A DNA stretch of 64,000 nucleotides from Hysterium pulicare CBS 123377 (lineage: Eukaryota > Ascomycota > Dothideomycetes > Hysteriales > Hysteriaceae). This document shows, piece by piece, positions 41,350 through 53,029 of the stretch. A program made the position numbers and the translations under genes. The first letter of the stretch is position 1. Each line of letters opens with the position of its first letter. Below the pieces are notes generated by a model. That model did no database searches. It saw only the letters and a program-made list of their open reading frames with translations, and was not told the origin of the DNA. The DNA lies in contig AJFK01000403.1 in the NCBI GenBank assembly GCA_000467715.1, positions 92,398 to 156,397 of the forward strand, in the 5' to 3' direction.

Positions 41350-43468
41350 ATGGTTTTGTGCAAGTACTGGGCGCAGGGCAGCTGCAGATTCGGAGGTAAT
41401 CTCCCCTGCGTTACCTGCTACGACTACCTTAACTGATGTACTCTAGATAAATGTCGTTTTGAGCATCCTGGACATGTAACGTCCGGCAGCGGAAATGCAA
41501 ACCAAAACCGTTTCGAACCTCTCAGCGGAAGAGGTGATCGCTATCAACCGCCAAGAGGAGGAGGATTTGGAGGTAAGGAAGTCTACTTGATCTCCATCAT
41601 TCCCTGTCAACCCTTGATTCGATTTTCACTGTTTCATCTTTGCCTCACTGTCGAGCTTGTTGCTTCATCAAACAGCATTCTAACGCATGGGACAGGCGGC
41701 CGAGGTAGCGGACCGGAACGTGATTGGCGGTAAGTATATCGTGCCCTCTTTACGAAAAGGCAGCTTACTAACTTAGTCATAGATATGGTCTCTCTGTCGA
41801 TGCTATAAAAGTGGATTTTGCGGAAAAACCACCATGGCCTCTCTCCGCATATGGACCCGGACGTGACGCTCCTCGACAACTGATCGAGGGCGCTATTGAG
41901 ATAAGTCCAGAGGAAATGAGGCTACGTTTCTACGAAGCTCGAGCTGCAGGTAATGAAGCTGCGGCTGTATGTTTATCTTCTTTCGCGCTTCCATGCACTT
42001 ATTGATATGACTATCGTAGATTCGAGAAGAGCAAGAGCTTGCTGAGAAAGCGCGACAACAGCATGAAGCAATTTTGAAAGATATAAGCGGAGCATTACAC
42101 TACATCGAAGAAGGCAGCAAAGATCCCAACAACAGAATCGAAGTCGAAAAGCGTGTTGGTAAAACCGCAGGTATATTCAGCTTGGAGAATCGCAATCGAC
42201 AAAACGTCAGTGCCTCTACAGGGCCATCAACATTCGGTGGCGCCCCGCAAAACTCATCATTTGGAAACCCGGCCGGTCCTGCCTTTGGCCAATCTGGATT
42301 CTCTGCTTTTGGACAACCCGCCAGCCAACAACCTCCCAACCAACCCTCTCCTTTCGGGCAGCAATCGGCCATGGGTCCAGGCTCAGCATTTGGTAAGCCT
42401 TCAATTCCAGGTCAGACACCTGCTTTTGGTCAGTCTGGGTTTGGTCAACCATCAGCCCTGGGTCAGGGCTCGGCTTTTGGCAAACCATCAATGCCCGCCC
42501 AAACATCTGCATTTGGCCAACCGTCGCAACCAGGGCAGCCATCCACGTTTGGACAATCTTCCATGCCCGGTCAAACATCCGCTTTTGGACAACCATCGAA
42601 TCCGGGGCAAAATCCGTCTCCTTTTGGTCAACCTTCAAATCCAGGACCGACCGCTTCTGCGTTTGGTCAAACGTCCAACCCTGGTCAAACATCTGCATTT
42701 GGAACACCAGCATTTGGGCAATCATCACAACCTTCCGCCTTCGGTCAACCAGCAAACCTTGGAGGCGCATCTCCGTTCGGTCAACAGCAGGCACAACCCA
42801 ACCCACCCGCAACAAATCCCTTCGGCGGATCCCCTCAGCCCACATCTGCGTTTGGCAAGCCCGCACCGCTCAATCAACAGCCCTCTCCCTTCGCCCAAAA
42901 CCAGCAGAACCAAAACCAGACACAAAATACAAGCCCGTTTGCTCAGAACACTGCGCCCTCTCAACCATCAGCCTTTGGCCAGTCGTCTCCCTTCGGCCAA
43001 CAAAAACCACAAACATCCATCTTTGGGCAACCTGCGGCCCCCTCACCACCGTCTTCATCACCGATTACGAATGGTACACTCACAAACGGGGCAGGCCCCT
43101 CCATTACCTCCGCCACTGACCTCACATCGTACGCCACACTGAACCCGAACGGATCACTTCAATCCTGGAAATCCCACCGCGTGGCATATTTCCCCGATGC
43201 AACAGGTACACATGCCTACTACGCTCTAAACCCGCGTGCCCATCCTTCCGATAAGAAATCTGGTTGGGAGAGGATATGGCTTCCCCAAGGTGCACCCAAG
43301 GATCTCGAGAAAGTGAGGGAGTTCAGAGAGGGAAGACCGGAGGAATATGCCGGAGAGGCAGGGAAGATGCTAGAGGAGGCTTATAGGGTTGCGAGGGAGA
43401 GCGGACGGTTTGAGAGCTTGGTGCCGGAGTGTCCGCCCAGGATGGACTGGATTAGTTGGGCTGTTTGA
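41350..43468 (+). CDS. CCCH zinc-finger FG nucleoporin (Nup42/Amo1-like)
   Basis: Five exons (41350-41395, 41447-41572, 41696-41729, 41783-41966, 42020-43468) give 612 aa. The first splice rebuilds a CCCH finger, CKYWAQGSCRFGDKCRFEH (C-x7-C-x5-C-x3-H). A Gly/Arg stretch and a helical domain follow (AIEISPEEMRLRFYEARAAG; REEQELAEKARQQHEAILKD). Then come ~250 residues of FG repeats, mostly of the form FGQPS/FGKPS with Gln/Pro/Ser spacers. The C-terminus has a short globular part ending WISWAV. CCCH plus FG repeats is the Nup42 (Rip1)/Amo1 layout, a cytoplasmic-face pore protein aiding mRNA export through Gle1/Dbp5. A possible extra 5' exon (ATG 41047, donor 41089, acceptor 41322) would add about 25 residues before the finger. 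Confidence 0.82.
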
Positions 43469-43586
43469 AGGAACGGAATTATATGCATAGCGGAAAGCCT
43501 TTGCTGCCGTACAGGCGGTAGTCATTTGTGGGAGCCTTTCTTCGGGAGGCATACTTGGCGTTTGCATGTAGGAGCCTATGGAATAA

Positions 43587-43667
43587 TTAATCACGCCTTT
43601 GGGCAGGTGCAGCGTCGACGGCAATGAGAAGAGCGAGGGTCCAGGTAGCGCTGGCGAGGAGCTTCAT
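43587..43667 (-). CDS. Possible tiny secreted peptide (26 aa or spliced variant)
   Basis: ATG 43667 opens a frame with a textbook signal peptide, MKLLASATWTLALLIAVDAA, followed by PAQRRD and TAA. Downstream on the same strand another frame ends APTNDYRLYGSKGFPLCI then TAA (~43490), and a GTCGAC...GAAAG intron would join it to the signal peptide. Whether the 26-aa form, the spliced form or neither is real cannot be settled by eye. It lies upstream of, and divergent from, the UstYa-family gene at 44.7 kb, a common arrangement for small secreted RiPP precursors, but it lacks the repeated core peptides of known precursors. Confidence 0.3.
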   Translation of the reverse strand: MKLLASATWTLALLIAVDAAPAQRRD

Positions 43668-44733
43668 GGTGGATGATAAGTAGGCAGATGTGTGATTGAG
43701 ACTTGCTCTCTTCGTGAGTAAGGATGATTGGCAGTTTCTTGCATCCTCGTTTGTCGTTCCTGACCTTTACTTATGTTCTCGATTCTACCGAAGCAACTCA
43801 CGAATCACGATTCTATGGTCTGCACAGTCTGCTCGGATTAAGTGTCGATCCGAGTTGGAATGCGACGCTGTGACCTCACAAAAGCATCTTGATCCCACTC
43901 AACGACGCACGAAAGAGGCTAAATGGAGTGAACTCAGTGAATAGACGTAGAATAAGTGTCGTATCAGTTTCGATTGGCTTGGGTTGTGTTACCGTATTTC
44001 TCTTTGCATATGTACGGCTTTTTAACCGTGCGGAAGGATTCTGCCAATAGAAGGATTTGACGCATTTGTTCGTATTCCTTCCCAACTATTAGAATAGTCT
44101 GCATACTATTTCAGAGAGAATGTGGGGTAACGCTAACTGATTCTTCAGCTCTCCTACGTTCGTACACTGCACCCGATAGAGCAGTCAGACTGTTTACTAC
44201 GCAATCGAGATGGGTTCATGCAAGAATTATCCAGCAACGATACTATTCAAAGATATGTTTCAAATAAGAACCCCATATACTACTCAGAGCCCCTGGCGTC
44301 AACGCACTGTTAAGATCTAGTTTACGTCGATTGATACCCATCCGATTGTTATATGTCGAAGCCGATGTCGGTCACTAATCGTATGCTTACCTTTACTAAC
44401 ACCTGGTCAGACTTCGTGCAGCTAGATCAATGCCGTTGTGCGGGCCGATCCGGAATCCCCGTGCTAGCGAGTGGGAGTAATTTTAGTAGTCCGTGTAATT
44501 GCTCCTTCTGGATGGGATCGCCACAAGTTGTATGCAGTTGGACTTCAAGGTTACATGATCATCCGGTCCTATAGAAGAATAGCTGAACGTGGATCCGCGA
44601 TTTGACGTCAAGGCTGCATGACTGATTGATATCAATATCTTTTTGGATACCTTTGACATACCGCACCTCTCAAGTGTTCATTCAGTTATTCCATTCGACT
44701 TCCTAACCATCTATCTCACAAACATATCTAAAC
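43668..44733. other. Intergenic, shared upstream region of the mini-peptide and UstYa genes
   Basis: No other gene seen in about 1.07 kb. It would hold a bidirectional promoter if the peptide gene is real. Confidence 0.4.
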
Positions 44734-46002
44734 ATGGAATCGAAGTATGAGCCACGTGACCGTCACTCTACTGAATACGAGGGAACTGTGCATGCGGATG
44801 AGAGTCTCATAGGGAAACCAAACCTAGTGCTCCGCAGACATCTACCTTGGTACAGCTCTTTTCGAAGACGTTTGCCTTTTGGCATGGCCCATGTTCTACC
44901 TATCATCAATGGCGTGCTATTAGTAGTTCTTCTATGGAGACTCACTCGAGAGTCGCAAATGAGATGTGAAGATCCGAGTCTCGCTGGAGTATATTGTGAG
45001 TGTATTTCTTATTGGAAGATCTTTGTTTTGAAAGTGTTTAACATAGACTAACGCGTTCCTGGAGCACCCGTAAATGATGTCGTACGCTATAAAGACGTCG
45101 CCTTTAAGAAAGGCTTCATTACAGATATGAGCGACTATCAGGGATGGCCGAACGACGCCAAAGATAAACTGTGGGAAGAATTGTATAGGGGTGCGTCTAT
45201 TCTCATTTTAGGCTCATACAACTACTGGAGCGATTACTAATTACAATACTCCTAGACCAGCCCGTTCAAATCCTAGAGACTGAAGCCGATAAGTTGCCAA
45301 ATATGACGGAGCACTACACCGTAGAGGGTTTCGAGAACGATTACATGATAGGGATCGGTAGGTCCTCCAGATCAGTATTAACTAGTATATGTTAAGACAG
45401 TCGCTAACCTTGGAATTCCGTAAAGATGTTTTCCATCAACTACATTGTCTAGTATCCATTCCTTACCACATAGCTGGATCGAACTCGCCTAACCCAACCC
45501 TCCCCTAGAACGTTCTCCGGCAGTCTTTCTATCCAAAACGTTATCCTCAAATGAGTATTTGGCACGCGAACGGCACCCTTAACTTCTTAAACTGGGTCCA
45601 CATCGCTACGAGACTTTCTCTATCCCACTTCTTCTCGCGTCCTTACTCCAGTCCACTAACAACTACCACCTCCACCCACCAGACCACTGCATCGAATCTA
45701 TCCGCCAGTCGCTCATCTGCTCCTCCGACATAAGCTCAATGAGTATGACCTGGCTCCCATCCCGTAAATACATGATGCTGGGAATGAAGACGTACCACCG
45801 CTGTCGCGACTTCGACGCCATTCGTGACTGGGTTAAAACGCGGTTTCGCGGCGACTTCTCCGATCGGAAGCATGTCGAGAATGGGCGCGTTGTCGATTAT
45901 AAGGATGCTGGTAGTGTGACGGGCGATCTTGATATTGACGAGTTGAGGAGGGCGAGGTTTGATTTGCCGGAAGGGGTTCGAGAGGGGGTGGGTTGGATTT
46001 GA
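44734..46002 (+). CDS. UstYa-family (DUF3328) membrane-anchored oxidase-like protein
   Basis: Six exons (44734-44995, 45065-45190, 45256-45357, 45426-45451, 45509-45595, 45652-46002) give 317 aa. One membrane span lies at residues ~51-69 (MAHVLPIINGVLLVVLLWRL). Lumenal motifs follow the family: YSPVNDVVRYKDVAFKKGF, YQGWPNDAKDKLWEELY, then the two HxxHC-type motifs DVFHQLHCLNVLRQSFYP and HLHPPDHCIESIRQSLICSS. In known clusters (ustiloxin, cyclochlorotine, asperipin) UstYa proteins catalyse oxidative cyclisation or chlorination of peptides or related products. The last intron (45596-45651) uses a weak GTCCAC donor; without it the gene has a frameshift between the two motifs. No tyrosinase or peptidase partner is visible nearby. 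Confidence 0.75.
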
Positions 46003-46380
46003 GAGACTGTGATGAGAAGTCGCTACATAAACCAATCTAACCCCATGGTAGCTGGTCTTTAGAATGGCAGACCTATAAGACGGCTTGTGAGCTAAACTTC
46101 GTACGTCACAGCGGGTGTCATGTTTTTGTCGCGTAGGTACGCTGGAGAAGACAAGTCCGGTGTTGACTAGTAATTAAATTAGTTTGAGTAATCACTTTGC
46201 TCGAAGTAGATTGCTATATCAGGGTGATATTGAACGATTCAGATATATACAAGGAGTATTATGTGTAGCTTGGAGCCACGGGTATCAACGAAGCAAGCAA
46301 TTGCCTTCCAACCAACAACGTTAAGTGAAAAAAATGACACATAAAGAAGAGATGAAGGGAAATCTAGATCATGAATAACT
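46003..46380. other. Intergenic, convergent 3' ends
   Basis: No gene seen. Confidence 0.45.
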
Positions 46381-47853
46381 TTACGAAGATTCAGAGACAG
46401 GAGGCGATGGGGGAAGACCGTGCAGCTGGGGCACAACGAGCAATTCCCGCTTTGACCTCCGACATCCTTCAGGCTCGGCGCTCTTTTCCATCTCCTCCCT
46501 TGCTCGCTTCCGAGCTGGCGAAGAGGGAGGTACCTCCAACGTTTGGCCGGAGTGGGATTCCATTTGCGAAGCTCTCTCCTGTCGTCGGTGTTTTATGAAT
46601 TTCTTCCATTGAGCGTATGCATAAAATGCCAATGCAGTTTGTCCGAAGTCGGTCATCCTCGCTGGCTTGATTCCTAACCAATCTATCCTTTGCAAGGGAA
46701 CGAAGTACTTGCTGCTGAAAGCTTTAGAGAGGTTCTTGGTCAGGTACTCGATCTGCTCTTGATTCAGGGCTGCGTCTCGAAGGGCGAAGCGGAGAGTTAA
46801 GTAGCCGCGTGGAGGATTCCGTAGCAAGGCTTTCTGTCGCTCCCGGTCTTCGGGGTTGAGAGGTGACAAGCGAATGTGTCGCTCGTGGTGTGTGAGTCGG
46901 TACCACAGTTGCGAGGGCATCTCGCGTCGGACGGGATTTAATAGGATTCGTTGGTTCAGTTGGAAGGTTGTGAAAGACTTGTCTCGATATTCGTTTAGTA
47001 GCTCCTTCAAAGCATCGATTAAGGCTCGGGTGAATGAGTTCTCGCCCGGTGATGCTGTCGTGACATCGAAAGCGCACGCGCTCATCAATTCGTATGTCCG
47101 ACCATCATCCTTTCCAGACTTCACCGAGTTGCTCGAAAAGCAGGTGTCCAAGATTGTCAAGACGTCACTATCGACCTCGTCGTCTCGTAGGACTTCCTCC
47201 GCCTTATTCCAGTTTGCGCGAGCTTCCTTCTTCAGCCCGTTATTCATTGTCGGACTCGTGGATGCCGTGAGTTCCAGGTGATGGTCGTTCACCCGACAAA
47301 ATCCATGTCCAGTATAGTATATGATGAGAAGGTTGCCTCGTCCATCATGCTTCTCCACGAATGATGCGAGGTGGCGATTGAGTTGATGCTGGGGCTTGCT
47401 TGAGACGTTTAATTCGACAATTTCGGTCTTATAGTGGAAGCGTTCGCGGAATACAGCCTCGAGTTCGAGCGTCTTGAGCCGTCGTTAGCCTTAATCTTCA
47501 TTACTGGTAACTGGACTTACCTCTGCTCTTGTCTTTAGCTCATCCAGCTCGTCCGCCCACTTAATCATTAGGACTGCAACATTCTGGTATCCGTCTGGTA
47601 GATTCATGTTTCTCCTGATAGCCTCATCCCACCATCGCTGCATCTCCTCCGACCGTTCCTGCGCATCTTTGTCCTCTGGAGAGACATTGGTCGGAGACGC
47701 AATTACGGGAGTCCCGCTGCCACTCACTGCGCCTTCAGGTTCGATTGATTTGATATCGGCATGAATGATTCGATCGCCCAATGGATAGGGCTGCTCTAGG
47801 GTTGGTGTGCCTGCGTCCATCGTGAGGCTCGAGTATGCAGTCAACAAGGTCAT
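46381..47853 (-). CDS. Caspase-like (peptidase C14) protein
   Basis: Exons 47853-47521 and 47472-46381 with a 48-bp intron give 474 aa from the first ATG; ATG 47820 (MDAGTPTLEQPYPLG) would give 463 aa. The junction joins MIKWADELDELKTRAE to TLELEAVFRERFHYKTEIVE, the usual start of this fungal caspase group. The catalytic dyad is intact: His ~167 in LLIIYYTGHGF and Cys ~222 in VLTILDTCFSS. The C-terminal third is basic and disordered with possible nuclear signals (ARKRAREEMEKS, RRSKRE). There is no metacaspase-type Pro/Gln-rich prodomain with zinc finger, so it belongs with the orphan caspase-like proteins often linked to incompatibility or NLR-type systems rather than with the canonical metacaspase. 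Its protease role is predicted only. Confidence 0.8.
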
Positions 47854-48427
47854 TCGACAGAGGGTCAGGAAGCCTTAAGGCTCTTCCTGTCTGTCACCAT
47901 TCCGGCCCCAGGGATGATCAGCCCCCAAATGTTGGTGGGACGGCTGGCGCCATTTGGACAGGGCTGTGGAGGCATTGGAGTTAAGCCGCAAAGGAAACAG
48001 AAGTGCCAAGAGCGGGCTTACTAACGCAATTTTGGGGGCCAATTCATGCGAACCATCATCCTTCCTCCTGCCCATGAAGGATTGGTGCCATGCACCGAAA
48101 AGATGATTGGGGCGGATACCCGTAACCTCTCGCTGGGCCTTGCAACAAGTCGAGTGACGGGTGTCGGGTGAACCAAATGCGGGCGGGATGCTCTCGCAGC
48201 AGTTTGTAAGGATTCGGCTGTGCAATAATCAGCCGCATCTCCAGGGCACAAATTCGAGACCCAAGGCAACGACTGAAAAAAGTTGCGGAGGCCTGCAATA
48301 CGTCGCCCAGCGTTTAAAAAGAAGGGCTCCTGTTCATTCTCCGCCTTTCTCATGCCCACGCCGCTATCGAACTGAAAAACGCCTCATAGCCTTTCGCAAT
48401 TCACGCCGCAAAAGCATACAGACAAGC
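47854..48427. other. Divergent intergenic region
   Basis: Overlapping short frames on both strands (47875-48359) have no domain and unusual composition; none is called. The stretch must hold promoters for the caspase-like gene and the small gene to its right. Confidence 0.45.
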
Positions 48428-48886
48428 ATGTCTGCGTCTGAAGTCCAAATTCAGCCGGACCAGGAACAGAAACTCTCGGTGAGTGGTACTCCCCAATAAT
48501 GTAACGCCACACAAGGCTGACGAATAGAATAGCCCGAAGCTACTTTGACTGTGCCAGAAGGAACGATTCCAGATGAAAAATCCGATGTAGAAATTGACCC
48601 TAACGCCCCTGAAGTGAGTCGTCACCGGAGATTCGCAATGATTCACGCGTTCGCTGACGTTAAAGAATAGCAAACGAGGAAGTATGGTAAAAGAGACACT
48701 GTGCACATGTCGATCATTCAAAACGGGGCGAGGACGAAGGGAATCTTCACCATTTACAACAGCCGAGTGCACAAGTCAGGCTCGTACTGGGAATACCAGT
48801 TGAAGGAGGGCAAAGGCACTTTGTACAACTCAGGGCAATGGGTGCGAGAGAAGGAGCTGAGGTTGGAGAAGAAATGGCGTGGCTGA
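48428..48886 (+). CDS. Small hypothetical protein (115 aa)
   Basis: Three exons (48428-48478, 48533-48613, 48671-48886) with 54- and 57-bp introns, both starting GTGAGT and ending AATAG. The N-terminus is acidic (PEATLTVPEGTIPDEKSDVE). The C-terminal ~70 residues look like a small beta-barrel fold: RKYGKRDTVHMSIIQNGART, KGIFTIYNSRVHKSGSYWEY and QLKEGKGTLYNSGQWVREKE. Similar short proteins with a DTV...G.Y.I.......YxL pattern are common in ascomycetes, but I know no function for them. The matching phase-0 introns support the model. Confidence 0.65.
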
Positions 48887-49141
48887 GCAATGTCGCACCG
48901 CCTCACTTGGTTTCGCGAATCTAGGCAGCCACAGTTTGTCCATTGGATCTGGAGTTTTGCGGGTTTGGGCTTGGGCGGTGTGATCTTTCGCATATTAGAT
49001 GTCGACCTCCACCCTGAACATCAAGCTAAAGGAGGTTCACCGGTCGCTATTATGATTGATGATTGATGTCAATGTTATTTCTGCTTGTTCCCTGACGTTT
49101 TCTTCGTCTTTTGTGTATCACACCCGCGCAGGTCGCTCACA

Positions 49142-50643
49142 ATGGCACCTTCGCGGACCATGACTGGAGACACAATTGTGTCAGAGAAGCATGACTTGGA
49201 TGCTCAATCGCCAACATCGCCTACCAATACTGCCAATTCTGGCGAAACCCTTCGAGGAGATGCAATTATCAACATCATAGAGGAAGGAGACGACCCCTCA
49301 TCTCGGATGTCTTCCGTAGCTGAATCTTCGATAATCGACACAACTGCACAGCCTCGTACGTTATAACGCCAGCCTCACCACCTGCCTACTTCGGACCCAG
49401 GTGTCAATCTACCAACCAATTGACCAATATTTTGCTAGAAAAACGACCGAGCATCCTGAAACGAGTAACTGGCTCGTTCAAATCGGAGCCCGACCCAAAT
49501 GGTGTCACAGAAACGAATACACGAATATGTAAGGCACACTCGACTCTCTGGGTAAAGGAGCGAGGAACTCAATATATGTAGTGGAAAATACCCCGAATGG
49601 GTTCCCTCGACTTGCCGCTTTTCAGTCTTCCGAAGCCAACTTCTCTCTTTACCGTAGCTTTAGCTACTTGCATAGCCGACTTCTCTTAGACCTGCAGGAC
49701 CAAATCACGGCTCTAGAAAAGGAGCTTGACGAGATAGACTGGGATGATTTTGATGAAGACCCTGACCGTCTACGATCACGAGAACACGATGACCAGAACC
49801 CCGAAGGCGGTTGCAATACTCGTACTAGGAGAGAGATACTAAAAGACATCAAAGATAGACTAATGGAATATGGTAGGACCCGCAGGCATCTCCTCATACG
49901 ACGAATATTAATTGGGACTTAGATGAAGTATTAATCAAGGCACAAACGCTCGAATCTTTCCAACGACCCTCTGATCGAAACTACCGTAGTGTGAGAAGAT
50001 ATCACCATAATACCAAGCCTCTGATGGACGCTGAAATGGATTCCATTCGAGCTAAAGAAGACATCATAAGCCTACGAGGCGGACGAGAGTGGGCAAGCTT
50101 CGATGGAGGTGTAGAGAAGATGCTCCAGCATCTCGATAAAACTATCAAAGTATGACGAAGTCCATCAACTCAACCACGACCAGCTACTAACTGCGAACTC
50201 AGTGGATTTTCCGTACGAAGGAGCCACCACTCCAGGTAAGCCACACCCATCTCGCACTTCACTAATCACTGGTCCCAAACTTCTAACATCTCACGTAGCG
50301 CCTATTCCGCACCCCCGAACTGCGAGCCAAAACAACAAACAAATACATAAACTTCTACTCCTCCTCACGCATCGACAAGCTCGTCGGCGTTCTCATCACT
50401 ATAATTATATTCGTCTTGCTCGCAGTTCCCGTCGTAATAATGTATCATCTCACAAGCACCTCCAGCCACCCCACCACGACGTTCAACGCCGTGGGAGTTC
50501 TAATCGTCTTCACGCTGCTGTTCTCGGCAGCGATGTCTTTGCTGACGAAGGCGGCGAGACATGAGCTTTTTGCGGCGAGTGCGGCGTATTGTGCTATTTT
50601 GGTTGTTTTTATTGGGAACTTTACTGGACCTTCTGGTCCCTAA
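49142..50643 (+). CDS. DUF6594-type membrane protein
   Basis: Six exons (49142-49355, 49439-49528, 49582-49872, 49923-50149, 50203-50235, 50299-50643) give 399 aa. The N-terminal ~100 residues are disordered. The conserved region starts at ENTPNGFPRLAAFQSSEANF and continues YRSFSYLHSRLLLDLQDQIT, ALEKELDEIDWDDFDEDPDR and YSSSRIDKLVGVLITIIIFV. Three hydrophobic segments near the C-terminus (VLITIIIFVLLAVPVVIMY, VGVLIVFTLLFSAAMSLL, AAYCAILVVFIGNF) match the three-helix membrane end of DUF6594 proteins. The function is unknown for this widespread fungal family. The short 33-bp exon 5 is required to keep frame. Confidence 0.82.
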
Positions 50644-52127
50644 TTACTTTATGATTAATGGAAACGAGTTTTCTTGAAGGATGTGTGGAACGCGTGCTAA
50701 GCTGGATCTTGATTTCAAATCGATGTGTGAGACTTGACTGCCTAACTTTTATTTCTCATTGCATGCTCTTACTGTTCCCGATTTCTCGGGCATCGTTATT
50801 GAAGAATTCGGGATCGACTTATCCAAAAATAGCATCGTTCATGAAATCCGAACGAGGGACTTGAGTAGGCTCATATTCATTACGCAAAGTAAAAAGCTTG
50901 AATAAACGAGTTTCCTTATGAAACACCTTATGATACTATGGACTGAAACATCCCTATGGAGTATGTGCTACTTCACTATTTTCGAAGCGCACGTGTATGC
51001 GTCGCCCGCACGGGCCATCAAGGCCTACATCGCTCTCAACCTCACTTCCTCTCAAACCCATATCTAAGTTGACCTCACTTTTGTACCCCAACTTGCATGA
51101 TCCCTTTCATCCAAACCTGCGTGCCACACGACCGCTCTCTGAGCCTCCTCCGGCTTTCCACGATTCCGAAGCTATTCTTACAGTGGCGTCTATTTTAGGC
51201 GCCCGCTTGGTAATACCTACAGCTAGAATCTTGTCACGATGCCGAAGCTCACCCATGCCGCTTCTCACGCCGCTTCCTACGGCTGATTAGTCTAATGAGC
51301 TGTCATGTGTGGTTTTCAGGCGTCGCGGCCACGCGGCGGTGTGTACTGTTCCCTCGCGATAAACCAACATGCTGAAACGAAACATCACCAGCGCCTCCAT
51401 CATCTGGTGCTGGTCAGGCAAGAAAGGTTTATCCGTGCCGCAAAAATATGACAAACGCAGAGTCTCAGTATTTGGAAGTATCCCATTAAAAGAATAAGCT
51501 TAAATTCTAGGGCTATGTATAGCGGTTAATCATCTGTCAGCCCGTCTCCGGGGCTGAGCCGAAACTTTTCCTTCTTGCGTCTCCAAACTAAGCTGCCTTC
51601 AGCTGTCCTTTCCTTGGTTATTTAATGTAATCATCTCTCCATCCTTTGATTGGACGTTTCATTTCCTATTTCGAGCATAGCTCGAGACAAAAATCACAAA
51701 CTCCACGTACCAAGCCGGCTTCAACGAACCGAAGCTTCTGAGTTCTTACATCTCCGCACCCTAAAGCGGCTCTCTTACTGTGTTGGAGTGGCAGTGTCCA
51801 AAAAGCTCATCCCCAACATCAGCACCTTTGCACAGCACAGCTATGAGTGGTACCTGCGTACTGCCTGCCGGCACGGTCTAGATCCGGCATATGGGAAATG
51901 TAGCCAAGACGTGATGATGCCAGCTGCTGAACTAAAATAATATAAGAGTGCTACTTTTCCATCATCACATCACAATACCAAACAACAATACAATTTCCTT
52001 AAGTTGTTTCCTACTTTTCTGCTTTCTTCTTTCCTTGATTTCATTTCTTGTTATTAACCACTAAGCTAATCCGACCTTTCCTATCTACTTTACTTTTTCA
52101 ATTCTCGTACCTCAACAAATAATCAAC
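50644..52127. other. Intergenic with promoter of the cupredoxin gene
   Basis: No gene is supported; a 96-codon frame at 51650-51940 lacks an ATG start. The right part holds a TATA-like motif and a long pyrimidine-rich leader. Confidence 0.5.
51941..52127 (+). promoter_or_regulatory. Core promoter and CT-rich leader of the cupredoxin gene
   Basis: TATAAG at 51941 is followed by about 100 bp of strongly pyrimidine-rich sequence (52000-52100) and then AATCAACATGG, a good start context. CT-rich leaders are typical of highly expressed fungal genes. Assigned by motif and position. Confidence 0.45.
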
Positions 52128-52703
52128 ATGGTTGCCTTCGCCTCCATCGCCTTCGCTGCCGCCACTCTTCTCGGCCTCTCCTCCGCCGCCCCTGGGACGG
52201 TCCCTCCTACCGGTGTCATCCACCGCGTCACAGCCGGCTTCAACGGCCTCCACTTCGAGCCCGAGAATATTGTTGCGCAACCAGGCGACCTTGTTGAGGT
52301 TCACTTCTTGCCAAAGAACCATTCATTCGCTCAGTCTTCATTCGCGCAACCATGCAAGCCTATTAACGACAACGCTTTCTTCTCTGGTTTTATGCCTACC
52401 ATGGTCGGAGAGGCCAATCAGACCTTCACCATCTCAGTTCAGGATAGCACCACTCCTATCTGGTTCTATTGCTCGCAGACCGTGGGCAGCCATTGCCAGA
52501 ACGGTATGGCTGGCGTGATCAACCAGAAGTAGGTTCTCTTCACCTCCCAATCTCTCATCGTCCCAAAATGCTAACGACTTCACAGCTTCAACTCTCCCAA
52601 CACCCTCACCGCTTACAAGGCTGCTGCCGCCCTCACCGGCACCTCCATATCCCCACCCAAGCCTGGCAACGGCGGTGTCATTGCCAAGAACAAGCCTTTG
52701 TAA
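52128..52703 (+). CDS. Secreted cupredoxin-domain protein
   Basis: Two exons (52128-52528, 52586-52703) with a 57-bp intron give 172 aa. Signal peptide of about 20 residues (VAFASIAFAAATLLGLSSA). The cupredoxin fold follows: FNGLHFEPENIVAQPGDLVE, VHFLPKNHSF, and WFYCSQTVGSHCQNGMAGVI. Likely copper ligands are His65, Cys115, His122 and Met127, the type-1 set. There is no obvious GPI signal at the end (GNGGVIAKNKPL). Related extracellular fungal cupredoxins are often strongly expressed in aerial or infection structures, and the CT-rich leader fits high expression. A role in copper binding or redox at the cell surface is likely; the exact function is unknown. Confidence 0.85.
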
Positions 52704-53029
52704 ACATCTCGTGAGCGCACAAGATCAGATTATGCATGAATATAAGAGTTAAGAACGCATCAAGCCTTCAAGGATAGCGTTGGGAATTATTGGGTTGGCA
52801 TGTTTGGGCGTTTTTGTTATATTTGGAGTTTGCCTTTTAGACCAACCACTCTTTACATTCTTGAGTACATTTTGAACGCTATAAAACACATTTTTGGAAA
52901 ACTTGCTCTTCCTTCTACTGAGATGATTGAGCTCTTGGAAGCATATTTAGAAGCCCAGAATGGCTTCGCAAGTAACTTCACAAACCTTCAATTCCGCCTC
53001 AACTGCTCACCTCACTCTCCTACCATCCC
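52704..53029. other. Intergenic
   Basis: No gene seen. Confidence 0.4.

Noticed and set aside
42153-43142. 329-codon Arg/His/Leu-rich frame inside the FG nucleoporin
   Set aside because: It is a frame shadow of the FG repeats, with periodic composition mirroring FGQPS codons.
47875-48359. Minus-strand frames of 80-116 codons upstream of the caspase-like gene
   Set aside because: Several frames overlap with equal support and none has a domain; they are probably random open frames in a promoter region.
51650-51940. 96-codon frame upstream of the cupredoxin gene
   Set aside because: It starts at a non-ATG codon, shows no family features and overlaps the likely promoter.
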